Of a stretch of 64,000 nt of DNA, positions 18,914 through 28,019 are shown in pieces. Position numbers and translations under genes: made by a program. How positions within the stretch are numbered: the stretch's first letter is position 1; every line of letters begins with the position of its first letter. Below the pieces are notes generated by a model. That model was not told the origin of the DNA and did not search any database. It saw only the letters and a list, made by a program, of their open reading frames with translations. Origin of the DNA: Gemmatimonadaceae bacterium (GTDB lineage Bacteria > Gemmatimonadota > Gemmatimonadetes > Gemmatimonadales > Gemmatimonadaceae); the NCBI GenBank assembly GCA_020846935.1, contig JADLCY010000002.1, forward strand, positions 124,001-188,000, written 5' to 3'.

Positions 18914-20692
18914 GTGGATTTTCGCCAGCACCTCGAAGTCGAGACGCCGGAGCACGTGCTCCTGGATTACGAGATCGCCGGTCTCGGGAGCCGGGCGCTC
19001 GCCGCGATCATCGACACCGTCATCCTTGTGGTGGCCATGGCCGCGCTCACGTTGCTGGGCTTCTGGCTGCAGGCGAGGCTTGGCTCGACGGTCGTGCTGG
19101 CGGTCGTTGCGCTCCTCGACTTCGCATTGCTCTGGGGATACTTCGCGCTGTTCGAGGGGCTGCGCGAGGGTCAGACTCCAGGAAAGAAGTGGCTCGGCAT
19201 TCGCGTCATTCAGGAAACCGGTCATGGCATCACCATGCGCGAAGCCGCGATCCGCAACTTGCTTCGGCTCGCGGATTTCCTGCCCCCGCCTTACCTGCTC
19301 GGGGCCCTCATCGTGGCCGTGCATCCACGCGGTCGACGACTCGGCGACCTCGCGGCGGGCACGGTCGTCGTGCGCGACAACCCGCTCACGGCCGGCGCGA
19401 CGCTCCCGATCGAGGCCTCGGACGCCACCACCCATGGCGCGCCGCTGCTCGCGGACGATGAGTACCAGGTGCTGCGCACGTTTGCGGCGCGCGCACCGGA
19501 CCTCGACCCCGACGTCCGGACGCGCATCACCTCCTCGCTGGCCGCGCGTTTTTCGGACCGCGTGCCCGGGCGCCATCGGGGCGACGAGCCGTTCCTCACG
19601 TCATTGCTCGCCGACGAAACGGCGCGCCGACGCGGACAGTTTGCGGTGCGCACACGTGCCCCTGGGGCAACTCGGCAGGTTGCGGTTCCGGCGATGGCGA
19701 CGGTGGAGCGCCTCGTCGCGACCAAGGATCGGCGGTGGCGCGAGTTCGAGGCCATGGCGGCGCGCGCCTCGCGCGGCGGACTGGACTCGCTCGGAAGCGA
19801 CGAGCTTCCGGAGTTCGCCGCGCGCTATCGCGAAGTCGCCGCTGACCTCGCACGCGTGCGCACGTACCAGGCGGACGCGATGGTGCGCGCACGCCTCGAG
19901 CGAGCCGTGGCCACAGGTCACAACCTGCTCTATCGCAGTGCGCGCGGTTCATGGCGTGACCTGCCTGGGTTCGCTGCTCGCAGCGCCCCGGCTGCCGTGA
20001 TCGAGGCCGCGCCGTGGGTCCTGGTGGCATTTCTCGCGTTCAGCGTGCCCGCGGTTGCCGGCTACGCCGCGTTGCGCGCCACGCCTTCGCTGGCCGAGGA
20101 GACACTGCCGGGCGCACTGCTCGATCGCGCGGCCGAGGGCGCCGTCGCGCAGCGCGAGGGCCGCGGGTACGCCGAGACGAGCGCGCGGCATCGCGCGCTG
20201 ATGGCGTCGACCATCATCACCAACAACGTGAAGGTGGCCTTCGCCTGTTTTGCCGGTGGCATCTTTCTCGGCGTGGGCTCGCTGCTCGCGCTTGCGTTCA
20301 ACGGCCTGTTGATCGGGGGCGCATCCGCGCACTACCACAATCTTGGCCTGCTGTCCTACCTCTGGACCTTTGTCGCCGGGCATGGCGTGCTTGAACTGTT
20401 TGCGATCTGGTGCGCGGGAGCCGCCGGGCTGATCGTTGGCGCCGCATTCGTGCGGCCGGGCGACTATTCACGGCGCGACGCGCTCGTCATTCGCGGGCGA
20501 TTGGCGGTCCGTCTCGTGGGCGCGTCGACGATCCTGCTGCTCGTTGCCGGAATGATCGAAGGCTTCCTGTCGGCTTCTGGCGCGCCGTTCGCGGTCAAGG
20601 TCGGCGTGAGTGCGGCGAGTGCGGTGTTGCTCGCCATCTGGCTCATTCTGGGCGGGAGAGATCGCAACAGATCGGCGTCGCCCGACTCCTGA
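18914..20692 (+). CDS. RDD-domain/SpoIIM-like fusion membrane protein
   Basis: From GTG 18914 the 592-residue protein has an RDD domain in residues 1-160: GLGSRALAAIIDTVILVVA, GQTPGKKWLGIRVI and GRRLGDLAAGTVVVRD. A helical linker follows, then a SpoIIM/DUF95-like domain in residues 360-590 (IITNNVKVAFACFAGGIFLGVGS; LWTFVAGHGVLELFAIWCAGAAGL). In Bacillus SpoIIM belongs to the septal peptidoglycan complex of engulfment; here it is a stand-alone relative without other sporulation genes. The two domains are usually separate neighbouring genes, so this is a fusion. It diverges from the MoxR/DUF58 operon. Confidence 0.85.
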   Translation: MDFRQHLEVETPEHVLLDYEIAGLGSRALAAIIDTVILVVAMAALTLLGFWLQARLGSTVVLAVVALLDFALLWGYFALFEGLREGQTPGKKWLGIRVIQETGHGITMREAAIRNLLRLADFLPPPYLLGALIVAVHPRGRRLGDLAAGTVVVRDNPLTAGATLPIEASDATTHGAPLLADDEYQVLRTFAARAPDLDPDVRTRITSSLAARFSDRVPGRHRGDEPFLTSLLADETARRRGQFAVRTRAPGATRQVAVPAMATVERLVATKDRRWREFEAMAARASRGGLDSLGSDELPEFAARYREVAADLARVRTYQADAMVRARLERAVATGHNLLYRSARGSWRDLPGFAARSAPAAVIEAAPWVLVAFLAFSVPAVAGYAALRATPSLAEETLPGALLDRAAEGAVAQREGRGYAETSARHRALMASTIITNNVKVAFACFAGGIFLGVGSLLALAFNGLLIGGASAHYHNLGLLSYLWTFVAGHGVLELFAIWCAGAAGLIVGAAFVRPGDYSRRDALVIRGRLAVRLVGASTILLLVAGMIEGFLSASGAPFAVKVGVSAASAVLLAIWLILGGRDRNRSASPDS

Positions 20693-20696
20693 CACG

Positions 20697-20736
20697 AACC
20701 CAGTACGGCCGCCCCACCGGGCCACCGTACCGGGTT
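20697..20736. terminator. Bidirectional hairpin terminator candidate
   Basis: AACCCAGTACGG (20697-20708) pairs with CCGTACCGGGTT (20725-20736) with a single mismatch and a 16-base loop. It begins four bases after the RDD-SpoIIM stop and precedes a convergent small gene. No T-tract follows. Confidence 0.5.
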
Positions 20737-20799
20737 CAGCATCACCACTCGCGTGTGCCGCCAGCAAGGCGCGGCTCACGACGAGGTGATGCGATGCCG

Positions 20800-20994
20800 T
20801 CAGGCGTTCTTGCGTCCGGGCGCCGCCGCGTCGTCGCGCCGAGCGTCAGGCTCCTTCTGGCCGGTCGCCGGACGCGGGCTGGCTCCCACCCTGGTCTTGT
20901 CGGTGGGTTCCGTCGTTTGGGCGCTGCGGGGCGCCTGGCCAGGATTGTTCACCAGCGGATCGCCCATCGGGCGCTTGTCATCGGGATTCGGCAT
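20800..20994 (-). CDS. Small hydrophilic protein, disordered
   Basis: ATG 20994 is preceded by TGGAG at six-base spacing, a good ribosome site, and encodes 64 residues. The protein is almost entirely charged, Pro and Gly residues (starting MPNPDDKRPMGDPLVNNPG), with no hydrophobic core, so it is probably disordered. It matches no domain I know. The start site is the main argument for a real gene. Confidence 0.5.
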   Translation of the reverse strand: MPNPDDKRPMGDPLVNNPGQAPRSAQTTEPTDKTRVGASPRPATGQKEPDARRDDAAAPGRKNA

Positions 20995-21167
20995 GGAATG
21001 CTCCAGGGTTGTTGGGAGATGTTGCATGCGTGTTGTGTCTCGGCATGCGTCGTGATCGCAAGGTGCGCCAGCGCGCACGCGAGGGGCATTCACCAATCGA
21101 GCGATCTTTCCCGTCACCGTTGGAGCACGCGCGGCTACCTCTCAGGGCCCTGCGACGAACTGGGGCG

Positions 21168-21455
21168 TCAACCGCTGGTTGCCGACTCGCGTGGGCGACG
21201 TCGCACGTCGATCGCGATGTGCAGCGTGATCTCGAGGTCGTCGCCATCGAGCACCACGTGGCGTACCGTGCCGTGCGGCACCCCAATGGTTTGGCGAGGG
21301 TGACGATCGCGCCAAAGCGGACGTCCGATGGCGGCGTGCTCCGGTCTCGGCGTCGGGACCTCGGGTGTGGATTCGACCAGGGGGTGCGCCGCGTCGTGTG
21401 TCGCGTAACCGCCGGCCGACGGCTGCTGCGGATCGTTGCGATATCGTGAGGGCAT
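21168..21455 (-). CDS. Small hypothetical protein
   Basis: This 95-residue reading frame has an excellent ribosome site, GGAGG seven bases before the ATG at 21455. The first half is polar and Pro-rich; the second half alternates hydrophobic and charged residues (GTVRHVVLDGDDLEITLHIAIDV), as expected for a small beta structure. No family recognised. It lies upstream of the small disordered protein and in the same direction, about 170 bases apart. Confidence 0.5.
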   Translation of the reverse strand: MPSRYRNDPQQPSAGGYATHDAAHPLVESTPEVPTPRPEHAAIGRPLWRDRHPRQTIGVPHGTVRHVVLDGDDLEITLHIAIDVRRRPRESATSG

Positions 21456-21602
21456 GACAAGGCCTCCGCGTCTTCGCGTTCATCGCTCGCTGCAACGGTA
21501 CACTCTGACGCGGCGAGCGTTCCTCGCACGGCCACATGCACGGAGCCCGGAGCGCCACATGGCCACCCCGGGCTCGCACTCACATGGACGAGCCCGTCGG
21601 GC

Positions 21603-24600
21603 TCACCGAATGCCGGCGCCGGTGATCGGCGCCACGTCACCCCACGGCATCGGTGGCAACTTGCGCTGGCGCGGCCACTCCTCGTCGAGTGTGCTTGCGT
21701 CGTAGAGCCGCCCGTTCAGCATGACTTTGCTGATCGAATTGGTGTTGCGAATGTCGGCAAGCGGATCGCGATCGAGCACGAGCAGGTCGGCCATCTTGCC
21801 GACTTCGAGCGAGCCGAGGTCGGTGTTCAGTCCAAGCGCTTCCGCTCCGCGAATCGTCGCGATCCGCAGGGTCTCGTGCGTGGAGAGACCACCGCTCTGC
21901 AGCATCCAGATCTCCCAGTGCATGCCGAGTCCCTGCAGCTGCCCGTGCGACCCGGCGCCGATCCGCCCACCGGCCTGCACCGCCTTTGCCACGTCCTGCG
22001 CGTGCTGCCAGAAGGAATACTCCTCCCTGAGGAACCAGCCGCCGGGGCCCGGGCTGCCGCCCGCTCCCGTACCGCGGCGCCGAATCTTGGCGGCAAAGTC
22101 CACCGGGTGGGTGAAGTACCTGAGCTTGCGGTCCTCGACGAGGTTCTCGTTGGTGTACCAGTAGTTCTCGCCGAACGGTCCGCCGTACGCGACGATGAGC
22201 GTCGGCGAGTTGGTCACCTGTGTGCCGCGATACCACTCGAACACGTCGTTGTACTTGGGCGTGATCGGGAGCGTGTGCTCGATGCCGGGGTAGCCGTCGA
22301 TACCGTGCGTGATGTCGAGCTTGTGGTCCAGGCCACCTTCGGTCGTGGGCATGATGCCAAGCTTGCGGGCGGCCATGATCACCCATTGCCGCTGCTGCCG
22401 GTTGCCCGTCATGTACATCTTGAGCGTGTGGGTTCGGTAATAGTCGGCGTACTTGCGCAGCACCTGCTCGGCGTGCGTCGAGTCGCGGATCATGTCCCCG
22501 AGGAATACGCCGGGCCCTGTCGTATAGATGCGCGGGCCGACCATGTCACCCGTCTCCACGCGATCGCCGTATGTCAGGAAGTCGGTCACTGACGTCTGCG
22601 GATCGCGCGTGGTGGTCGTGCCGTAGGCCAGCGTCGTGAGGTACTGCCAGGTCTGCGTGTTGTGGATCTGGGGCGTGAGCCACTGCGGGTGGTAGTGCGT
22701 GTCCACGAAACCGGGGATGATCGTCTTGCCGGTCACGTTCACCTCACGGGCCCCGGCCGGTATCTGCACGGTTCCGCGGGCGCCGATGGCAACGATGCGG
22801 TTGTCGCGTACCACGATGTCCGCGTTCTCGATGATCTCGTTGCCCTTCATGGTCACGGCGCGCGCGCCACGCAGCACGGCGACACCGCGCGGGACGTCGC
22901 GTGCCGCGGTCACGATGATGCGTTGTTCCGCCGGCTTGTACCCGGGCGTCTCCTTGCGCGCACTGTCGGCGCGCGCCGTCGAGTCGCGACGCGATGAGTC
23001 GGGGCGCTGTGCCGCCTTGGCGCGCGCATCCGCCTTGAGCGAGTCATCGACGACTCTGGCACGATCGAGGTCGTAGCTCCAGACGGCATTGCCGAGTGCC
23101 CAGTGGACGCGACGCCCGTCACTGCTCCATGTGGGGAACTCGCCGCCGATCTCGTTGAGCTTGCGCACCGGCACGGCAGCGTTTGCCGGCATCGCCACGG
23201 AGACCGTAGGCGGCGTGGCGCCGGCCTGCGGGACGGTGATTGTGTACATGTCCATGCCGACGAGCGCGAGGGCCTGGTCACCGCGCGGCGCCATCATGAC
23301 GAGTGCGGCGGGCGGTGGCTGCGGCGGCGCGGGCTCGGTGGGATCCTCGAGGTGCGTGGGCGCGCCGTCGCCGAATCCGGCGCGTGCGGCGCGACCGCCG
23401 AGCGTGATGCGCGACATGTTCTGCACCATTTGTCCATCGAGCGTGAGCTGCCCACCAGCGCCCGGCGGCAACGGCCCGGTCACCTTGAGGTGCGACCGGA
23501 GGTCGGTGCCGTCCCAGCGGAAGGAGACGAGTCCGTCCTGCCCACTGTAGGCAAAGATGCGCGTCGAATCCGTGGTGAAGTGCGCATTGCCGATGCCGCC
23601 CGACGGCATGATCCGCGTGGCGGGACCACCGGTGGCCGGGACCCAGACCAGGTCGGCCGCGGCCGGACCCCAGAACGCGGCGCCCGCCTCGATGACCTCG
23701 CGCGCCGCGGCCCGCGTCGCCACGATGCGCGAGCCGCTGGGCGACCATGCCAGGTCGGCGTAGAGTCCGCGCGCGGTGGTCAGCGTTCGCGTCGACCAGG
23801 TGCGACGCGCTGCATCCCAGTCCGCACGCACGACGTCGCCGCCGCGCTGATCATGCCACGTCGTCCACGCCAGCGAGCGACCATCGGGCGACCACGCCGG
23901 CCCAAACTCACCAACGTCGCCACCCGTCGAGACGCGGCGCGGGGTTCCGGCCGGCCAGTCCATCACGTACACGCGGTCGAGCGCCGAGAATGCGAGCTGC
24001 CGTCCATCGGGCGAGAGCGCGATGTCGCGCACCTGCTTCGCGGTGAGGTTCGCCGCCGTGTCCACCCGATACGTGAACTTCACCTCGGGGCCCAACGCCA
24101 GATCGACCTGCGCCGTGAACGGAATCTTCGCGGGCGCCGATCGGTCGATCGGCACGCGCCAGATTTCTCCGCCGTAGGTTACGACGATCGCACGCGAGTC
24201 GGGCGTGAACGAGTAACCGGGGTACGCGTCGAGTGGCGCGCGCGACTCGATGTCATCGCGCTGCACCGGGTACGCGAGCCACTCCTCGTCCTGCGTCTCC
24301 AGATTGCGGAGCCGAAGTCCGGTGCGGATCTCGTGACGCGCGGCATACACGAGCCACTTGCCGTCCGGTGAGAGCGCGGGGCGGAACGCGGAGGCCTGGC
24401 GCGTGGACATCTGTGCGGTCTTTCCGGTCTCGCGGTCATAGACGCCGAGCTGGAACTGCGCGCCAAGCGAGTTGTAGGTCCAGTCTCCGGAGCGGACCGC
24501 GTACCAGATATAGCGCGGGTCGCTGCCAAAGGCGGCGCCGAGGTACTTGAGCGGGCCGGTCGTGGTGCCTAACGGGACACCGTTGCCGCCGTCGACGTGG

Positions 24601-25082
24601 TACATCCAGAACTTGCCCGTCCCGAACTGGGAGCCCGAGCGGGAGGCCACGACATACTTGCCGTCCGGCGTCCATTCCGGCGAGACGTACTCGGCGTTGT
24701 TGCCCTTCGTGATCTGCGTCGTGTCCCGCCCGTCGAGCGACATGATCCAGACGTTGTCACCGCCGGATCGATCCGAGGTGAACACGACTCGCTTGCCGTC
24801 GGGGGAGAACCGCGGCTGCGCGTCGTAGGCGATGCCACTCGTCAGGCGCGTGGCTGTACCTCCGGTTATCGGCAGCGTGTAGAGGTCGCCCAGCAGGTCG
24901 AAGACGATGGTCTGCCCGTCGGGAGAGACGTCGAGGGAGATCCAGGTGCCCGTCGTGGTGGTAAAGCTGTGCGTGCGGGCGGCCTTGAGGGGCAGCGTGG
25001 TGGCCGCGGGGGCCGGCCCCTGTGCGTGGGCGGAGCCGGCGATGGCCAGCGCCGCGAGGAGCGCGGAAATGCGTCGCGTCAT
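21603..25082 (-). CDS. Secreted PD40 beta-propeller/amidohydrolase fusion
   Basis: ATG 25082 gives 1,159 residues with a signal peptide (LLAALAIAGSAHAQ). About the first 700 residues are TolB-like PD40 repeats: DVSPDGQTIVFDLLGDLYTL, RFSPDGKRVVFTSDRSG, WTPDGKYVVASR, LSPDGRQLAFSA and WSPSGSRIVA. The last 400 are an imidazolonepropionase-type amidohydrolase: VLRGARAVTM, GKTIIPGFVDTHYHPQW (the HxH metal site) and GSLEVGKMADLLVLDRDP. A Ser/Arg/Asp-rich linker joins them. The fusion is found in several soil phyla and is thought to act on peptides or cyclic amides outside the cytoplasm. The frame above 25082 is non-coding in appearance. Confidence 0.88.
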   Translation of the reverse strand: MTRRISALLAALAIAGSAHAQGPAPAATTLPLKAARTHSFTTTTGTWISLDVSPDGQTIVFDLLGDLYTLPITGGTATRLTSGIAYDAQPRFSPDGKRVVFTSDRSGGDNVWIMSLDGRDTTQITKGNNAEYVSPEWTPDGKYVVASRSGSQFGTGKFWMYHVDGGNGVPLGTTTGPLKYLGAAFGSDPRYIWYAVRSGDWTYNSLGAQFQLGVYDRETGKTAQMSTRQASAFRPALSPDGKWLVYAARHEIRTGLRLRNLETQDEEWLAYPVQRDDIESRAPLDAYPGYSFTPDSRAIVVTYGGEIWRVPIDRSAPAKIPFTAQVDLALGPEVKFTYRVDTAANLTAKQVRDIALSPDGRQLAFSALDRVYVMDWPAGTPRRVSTGGDVGEFGPAWSPDGRSLAWTTWHDQRGGDVVRADWDAARRTWSTRTLTTARGLYADLAWSPSGSRIVATRAAAREVIEAGAAFWGPAAADLVWVPATGGPATRIMPSGGIGNAHFTTDSTRIFAYSGQDGLVSFRWDGTDLRSHLKVTGPLPPGAGGQLTLDGQMVQNMSRITLGGRAARAGFGDGAPTHLEDPTEPAPPQPPPAALVMMAPRGDQALALVGMDMYTITVPQAGATPPTVSVAMPANAAVPVRKLNEIGGEFPTWSSDGRRVHWALGNAVWSYDLDRARVVDDSLKADARAKAAQRPDSSRRDSTARADSARKETPGYKPAEQRIIVTAARDVPRGVAVLRGARAVTMKGNEIIENADIVVRDNRIVAIGARGTVQIPAGAREVNVTGKTIIPGFVDTHYHPQWLTPQIHNTQTWQYLTTLAYGTTTTRDPQTSVTDFLTYGDRVETGDMVGPRIYTTGPGVFLGDMIRDSTHAEQVLRKYADYYRTHTLKMYMTGNRQQRQWVIMAARKLGIMPTTEGGLDHKLDITHGIDGYPGIEHTLPITPKYNDVFEWYRGTQVTNSPTLIVAYGGPFGENYWYTNENLVEDRKLRYFTHPVDFAAKIRRRGTGAGGSPGPGGWFLREEYSFWQHAQDVAKAVQAGGRIGAGSHGQLQGLGMHWEIWMLQSGGLSTHETLRIATIRGAEALGLNTDLGSLEVGKMADLLVLDRDPLADIRNTNSISKVMLNGRLYDASTLDEEWPRQRKLPPMPWGDVAPITGAGIR

Positions 25083-25304
25083 GTGGGAACCCTGAGGCTG
25101 GTGGCGTCGCTCGCGCGCGCGATGACCGTCGTGTTCGCAGGTCGCTGGCGACGCTGCAAGCATACGCGGCGCGTCGGGGTCGCGGCAGGGGCTCGCGTCA
25201 TGGGTGGTGCGCGCACTCTTCGGCTCGCCGCTGACGGCGTTCTTCCCCGCCCCGCGGACGACGCTGTATCCCCGCCGGCCATGGACGCATCTATCTTTCG
25301 TCGC

Positions 25305-25814
25305 ATGTCCCCCCCGACAGTCGTCGACACCGTGCGCCTCATGTTGGCGCACGCCGCGTGGGCCAACGCCCGCGCGCTCGCCGCGCTCCGCGAGACGCCA
25401 GGCAGCGACCCGACCGCGCTCGTGCAGATGGCCCATGTGCTCGCCGCTGAGCACACATGGCTCTCGCGGCTGCAGGGCACGGCACCGAGCGTCGCCGTGT
25501 GGCCGACCATCACGCTCGACGCCTGTGACGCCCTGGCGACGGCGAATGCCGCAGCGTTCGCCGCGCTGCTCGACGACGGCGAGCGCGCGCTGCAGCGCGA
25601 CGTTACCTACACGAATAGTGCCGGCCGCACGTTCACCAGCCGCGCGCTCGACATCCTCCTGCACGTCGCGCTGCACGGCAGCTACCATCGCGGGACCACG
25701 GCCTTCGTCACGCGATCGAGCGGTGGTACGCCCGTGGCCACGGACTTCATCGCCTGGATCCGCGACACCGGGCGCGTCGGACGTCCCGATGCGGAGCGAA
25801 CCCGTGCCGGCTGA
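25305..25814 (+). CDS. DinB-family four-helix protein
   Basis: The 169-residue product has the DinB/YfiT pattern: LMLAHAAWANARALAAL, the metal-binding His in HVLAAEHTWLSRLQG and the third-helix HVALHGSYHRGTTAF. These three His-bearing segments form the usual divalent-metal site. DinB-like proteins often act as thiol S-transferases (bacillithiol or mycothiol type), but the substrate cannot be told here. An ATG 24 bases earlier (25281) is an equally possible start; neither has a clear ribosome site. The gene runs into a small conserved gene and queG. Confidence 0.85.
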   Translation: MSPPTVVDTVRLMLAHAAWANARALAALRETPGSDPTALVQMAHVLAAEHTWLSRLQGTAPSVAVWPTITLDACDALATANAAAFAALLDDGERALQRDVTYTNSAGRTFTSRALDILLHVALHGSYHRGTTAFVTRSSGGTPVATDFIAWIRDTGRVGRPDAERTRAG

Positions 25815-26097
25815 CGTCGCGTCGCCGGCGACGGCGCAAGCCGCTGCATCGCGCAGTTGGGCAGGGCTCTCGATCACGTTGATCGCGCGCGCCATTGCCA
25901 GCCCGCGGCTCGCCCGCGATCTGTTGCTCGTCGCCTGGCGATTCCGCGACCGCCGCTGGCTGCGCCGTTTCCCGTTCCTGCCCGTCCCGTCGCGACCGTA
26001 CGTGCGCTGGCGGATGTACACGGCCTACGGCGATGCCAACGCGATTCCCCCGGTCGAGGACATCGTGCGCTACGCGCGCTGGGCCGGTCGAAGGTGA
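25789..26097 (+). CDS. Small conserved hypothetical protein upstream of queG
   Basis: The frame encodes 102 residues from ATG 25789, overlapping dinB by 26 bases; a GTG at 25804 is an alternative. The end is distinctive: VPSRPYVRWRMYTAYGDANAIPPVEDIVRYARWAGRR. I recall similar tails in small proteins of high-GC bacteria, without a function. The middle has an amphipathic helix with paired arginines (LARDLLLVAWRFRDRRWLRRF). The TGA overlaps the queG start (GTGA), so translation is probably coupled. No function assigned. Confidence 0.65.
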   Translation: MRSEPVPADVASPATAQAAASRSWAGLSITLIARAIASPRLARDLLLVAWRFRDRRWLRRFPFLPVPSRPYVRWRMYTAYGDANAIPPVEDIVRYARWAGRR

Positions 26098-27125
26098 GCG
26101 CCGCCGCGGCCGTGCGCATCAAGGCCGAGGCGTACGCGCTGGGGTTCGACCTCGTTGGCATTGCGCGGTTGGGGCCCATGGAGACTGCGCCAGCCTTTCG
26201 CGCATGGCTGGACCGGGGGTACCACGGAACCATGGCCTGGATCGCGCGAGGCGACGGGAAGCGCGACGACACCCGGCGCGTGTACGACGGCGCGATGAGT
26301 GCGATCGTCGTCGGCATGAACTACGGCGGCACACAGCCCGCCGGACCCATCGCCCGCTACGCGCGCGGACGCGACTACCACGACGTGATGGTGGATCGCC
26401 TCAACGCGCTCCTCTCGCAGATCAGGACCATCGCGCCGGACGTGCGCGGCAAGCCGTACGTCGATACCGGCCCGATCCTCGAACGCGATCTCGCCCGTCG
26501 GGCCGGCCTTGGCTGGTTCGGAAAGAACACGAACCTCATCAATCCGAAACTGGGCTCGTTCTTCTTCATCGGGTCGTTGTTCACGGACCTCGACCTGCCG
26601 CCTGACGAGCCCTTTGCGACCGACCACTGCGGGTCGTGCACGCGCTGCCTGGCTGCGTGCCCGACCGACGCCTTCGAGCGTCCGGGCGTGCTCGATGCCA
26701 CGAAGTGCATCTCGTTTCTCACCATCGAGCTGCGCGACGCCATACCGGTGCCCCTGCGTTCACGCATGCGCGGGCTCGTCTTTGGCTGTGACATCTGTCA
26801 GGAGGTGTGCCCCTGGAACGTGAAGTTCGCGCGCGACGTCACCGACGCCGAGCTGCAGCCGCGCCCGGACCTGACCACCGTGGACCCCGCCGAGCTGCTG
26901 ACGCTGAGCGACGAAACGTTCCGCGCGAAGTTCCGCCACACGCCGGTCACGCGAGCCAAGCGGCGTGGTCTGGCGCGCAATGCCGCGGTCGCTCTCGATC
27001 AGCGCGCAGATCCCGCAGCAGCGGCCGCGTTACAGCAGGCCAGCAGCGATCCGGAGCCGCTCGTTCGCGAACACGCGCAGTGGGTGCAGGGGCGCATGTC
27101 CGCAGCACTGCCCGACCGCTGGTAA
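26094..27125 (+). CDS. queG: Epoxyqueuosine reductase
   Basis: QueG reduces epoxyqueuosine to queuosine in the tRNA wobble position, using cobalamin and two [4Fe-4S] clusters. From GTG 26094 this is a 343-residue protein. The N-terminal cobalamin-binding part has GFDLVGIARLGP and AIVVGMNYG; the ferredoxin-like part shows CGSCTRCLAACPT and later CDICQEVCPWN. A HEAT-like tail (AKRRGLARNAAVALDQ) ends the protein, as in the long QueG type. The overlap with the upstream small gene indicates coupling. No other queuosine genes are in the window. Confidence 0.95.
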   Translation: MSAAAAVRIKAEAYALGFDLVGIARLGPMETAPAFRAWLDRGYHGTMAWIARGDGKRDDTRRVYDGAMSAIVVGMNYGGTQPAGPIARYARGRDYHDVMVDRLNALLSQIRTIAPDVRGKPYVDTGPILERDLARRAGLGWFGKNTNLINPKLGSFFFIGSLFTDLDLPPDEPFATDHCGSCTRCLAACPTDAFERPGVLDATKCISFLTIELRDAIPVPLRSRMRGLVFGCDICQEVCPWNVKFARDVTDAELQPRPDLTTVDPAELLTLSDETFRAKFRHTPVTRAKRRGLARNAAVALDQRADPAAAAALQQASSDPEPLVREHAQWVQGRMSAALPDRW

Positions 27126-27140
27126 CGCGCCCGGCGCGGC

Positions 27141-28019
27141 CTACAACCGCTCGACCAACGCGGCGATCTGCTCGGCGCCGCCGCTGGCGATCCAGGCCAG
27201 GCGCCCCTCGCGGTCAAACAGGTACACGCTGGATGGATGCACGATCTCGCCCGTGCGTTCATCCCGCTGCCGCCAGATGCCCCAGGCGTCCAACGTGGAC
27301 TCGACGGCCTCCACCGAGCCACCGAGCAGGTGCGCGGACTGCGGCAGCGCCCACTGCGCGGCGAGATGAGGCAGGCGCGCCGGCGTGTCACGCCAGGGAT
27401 CAAGCGTCACCACCATCAGTACGGGATCGGCATCGCGCACACGCTCCACTGCGCGCACCGCATCGCGTACCACCAGCGGGCATACGGTCTCGCAGTGTCC
27501 GTAGCCAAACGCTACCACCACCGGCCGCCCACGATACTGCGCGAGGCGTACGCGATCACCGCGCTGATCCACGAGGTCGAGCGTCGGCGCCGCACGCTGG
27601 AGTCGCTCGGGTACGGGCAGGAGGGCACTGCTGAGTTCCGCTGGCAGGATGGTGGGCCATGCGGCCGCCACGCGCGCGGATGCGGTGCCTGCGCCGGCGA
27701 CGACCACGAGGGAGGCCAGCACCAGGATCCCGCGACCCACAGGTGAGCGCCGGAGAATGCCGAGCCCCTCGCGCACGGCGCCGCCCCACACGACCAACAG
27801 GAAGCCGAACATGGCGATAGGCTCTCCGATCAGCACGAGCCAGCCCGCAACACCCGGCAACCCATCGGGGGCCGCACCAAAACAGACTTCACGCGTAAGC
27901 GTCACCCAGTCGGGCGCGGCGTCGCCGGCCGGCCAGAGCGCCAGCGTCCACCACGCCACGGTGACCATGATGATCATCGCGAGCGCGCTGAGCGCGAGCG
28001 CCGGCCGGCGCGGCATCAT
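27141..28019 (-). CDS. SCO1/SenC copper chaperone with N-terminal membrane region
   Basis: ATG 28019 overlaps the stop of the preceding small gene (ATGA). The 292-residue protein starts with about three transmembrane segments, an addition to the usual single anchor, and ends in a SCO1 thioredoxin-like domain. The copper ligands are the two Cys of GHCETVCP and the His of EIVHPSSVYLF. SCO1 loads copper into the CuA site of subunit II, and subunit II in this operon has a full CuA motif. That makes the target clear and marks the operon as a self-contained assembly unit. Confidence 0.9.
   Translation of the reverse strand: MMPRRPALALSALAMIIMVTVAWWTLALWPAGDAAPDWVTLTREVCFGAAPDGLPGVAGWLVLIGEPIAMFGFLLVVWGGAVREGLGILRRSPVGRGILVLASLVVVAGAGTASARVAAAWPTILPAELSSALLPVPERLQRAAPTLDLVDQRGDRVRLAQYRGRPVVVAFGYGHCETVCPLVVRDAVRAVERVRDADPVLMVVTLDPWRDTPARLPHLAAQWALPQSAHLLGGSVEAVESTLDAWGIWRQRDERTGEIVHPSSVYLFDREGRLAWIASGGAEQIAALVERL

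Noticed and set aside
24570-24580. GCCTAAC inside the PD40-amidohydrolase gene as a third attC box
   Set aside because: There is no matching GTTAGGC at a 50-150 bp distance and no foldable stem; the bases are ordinary codons. The same holds for GTTAGGC-like strings near 11299 and 13143.
21603-26021. Extension of the PD40-amidohydrolase frame to 26021
   Set aside because: The signal peptide begins at 25082; upstream residues are low-complexity and overlap dinB on the other strand.
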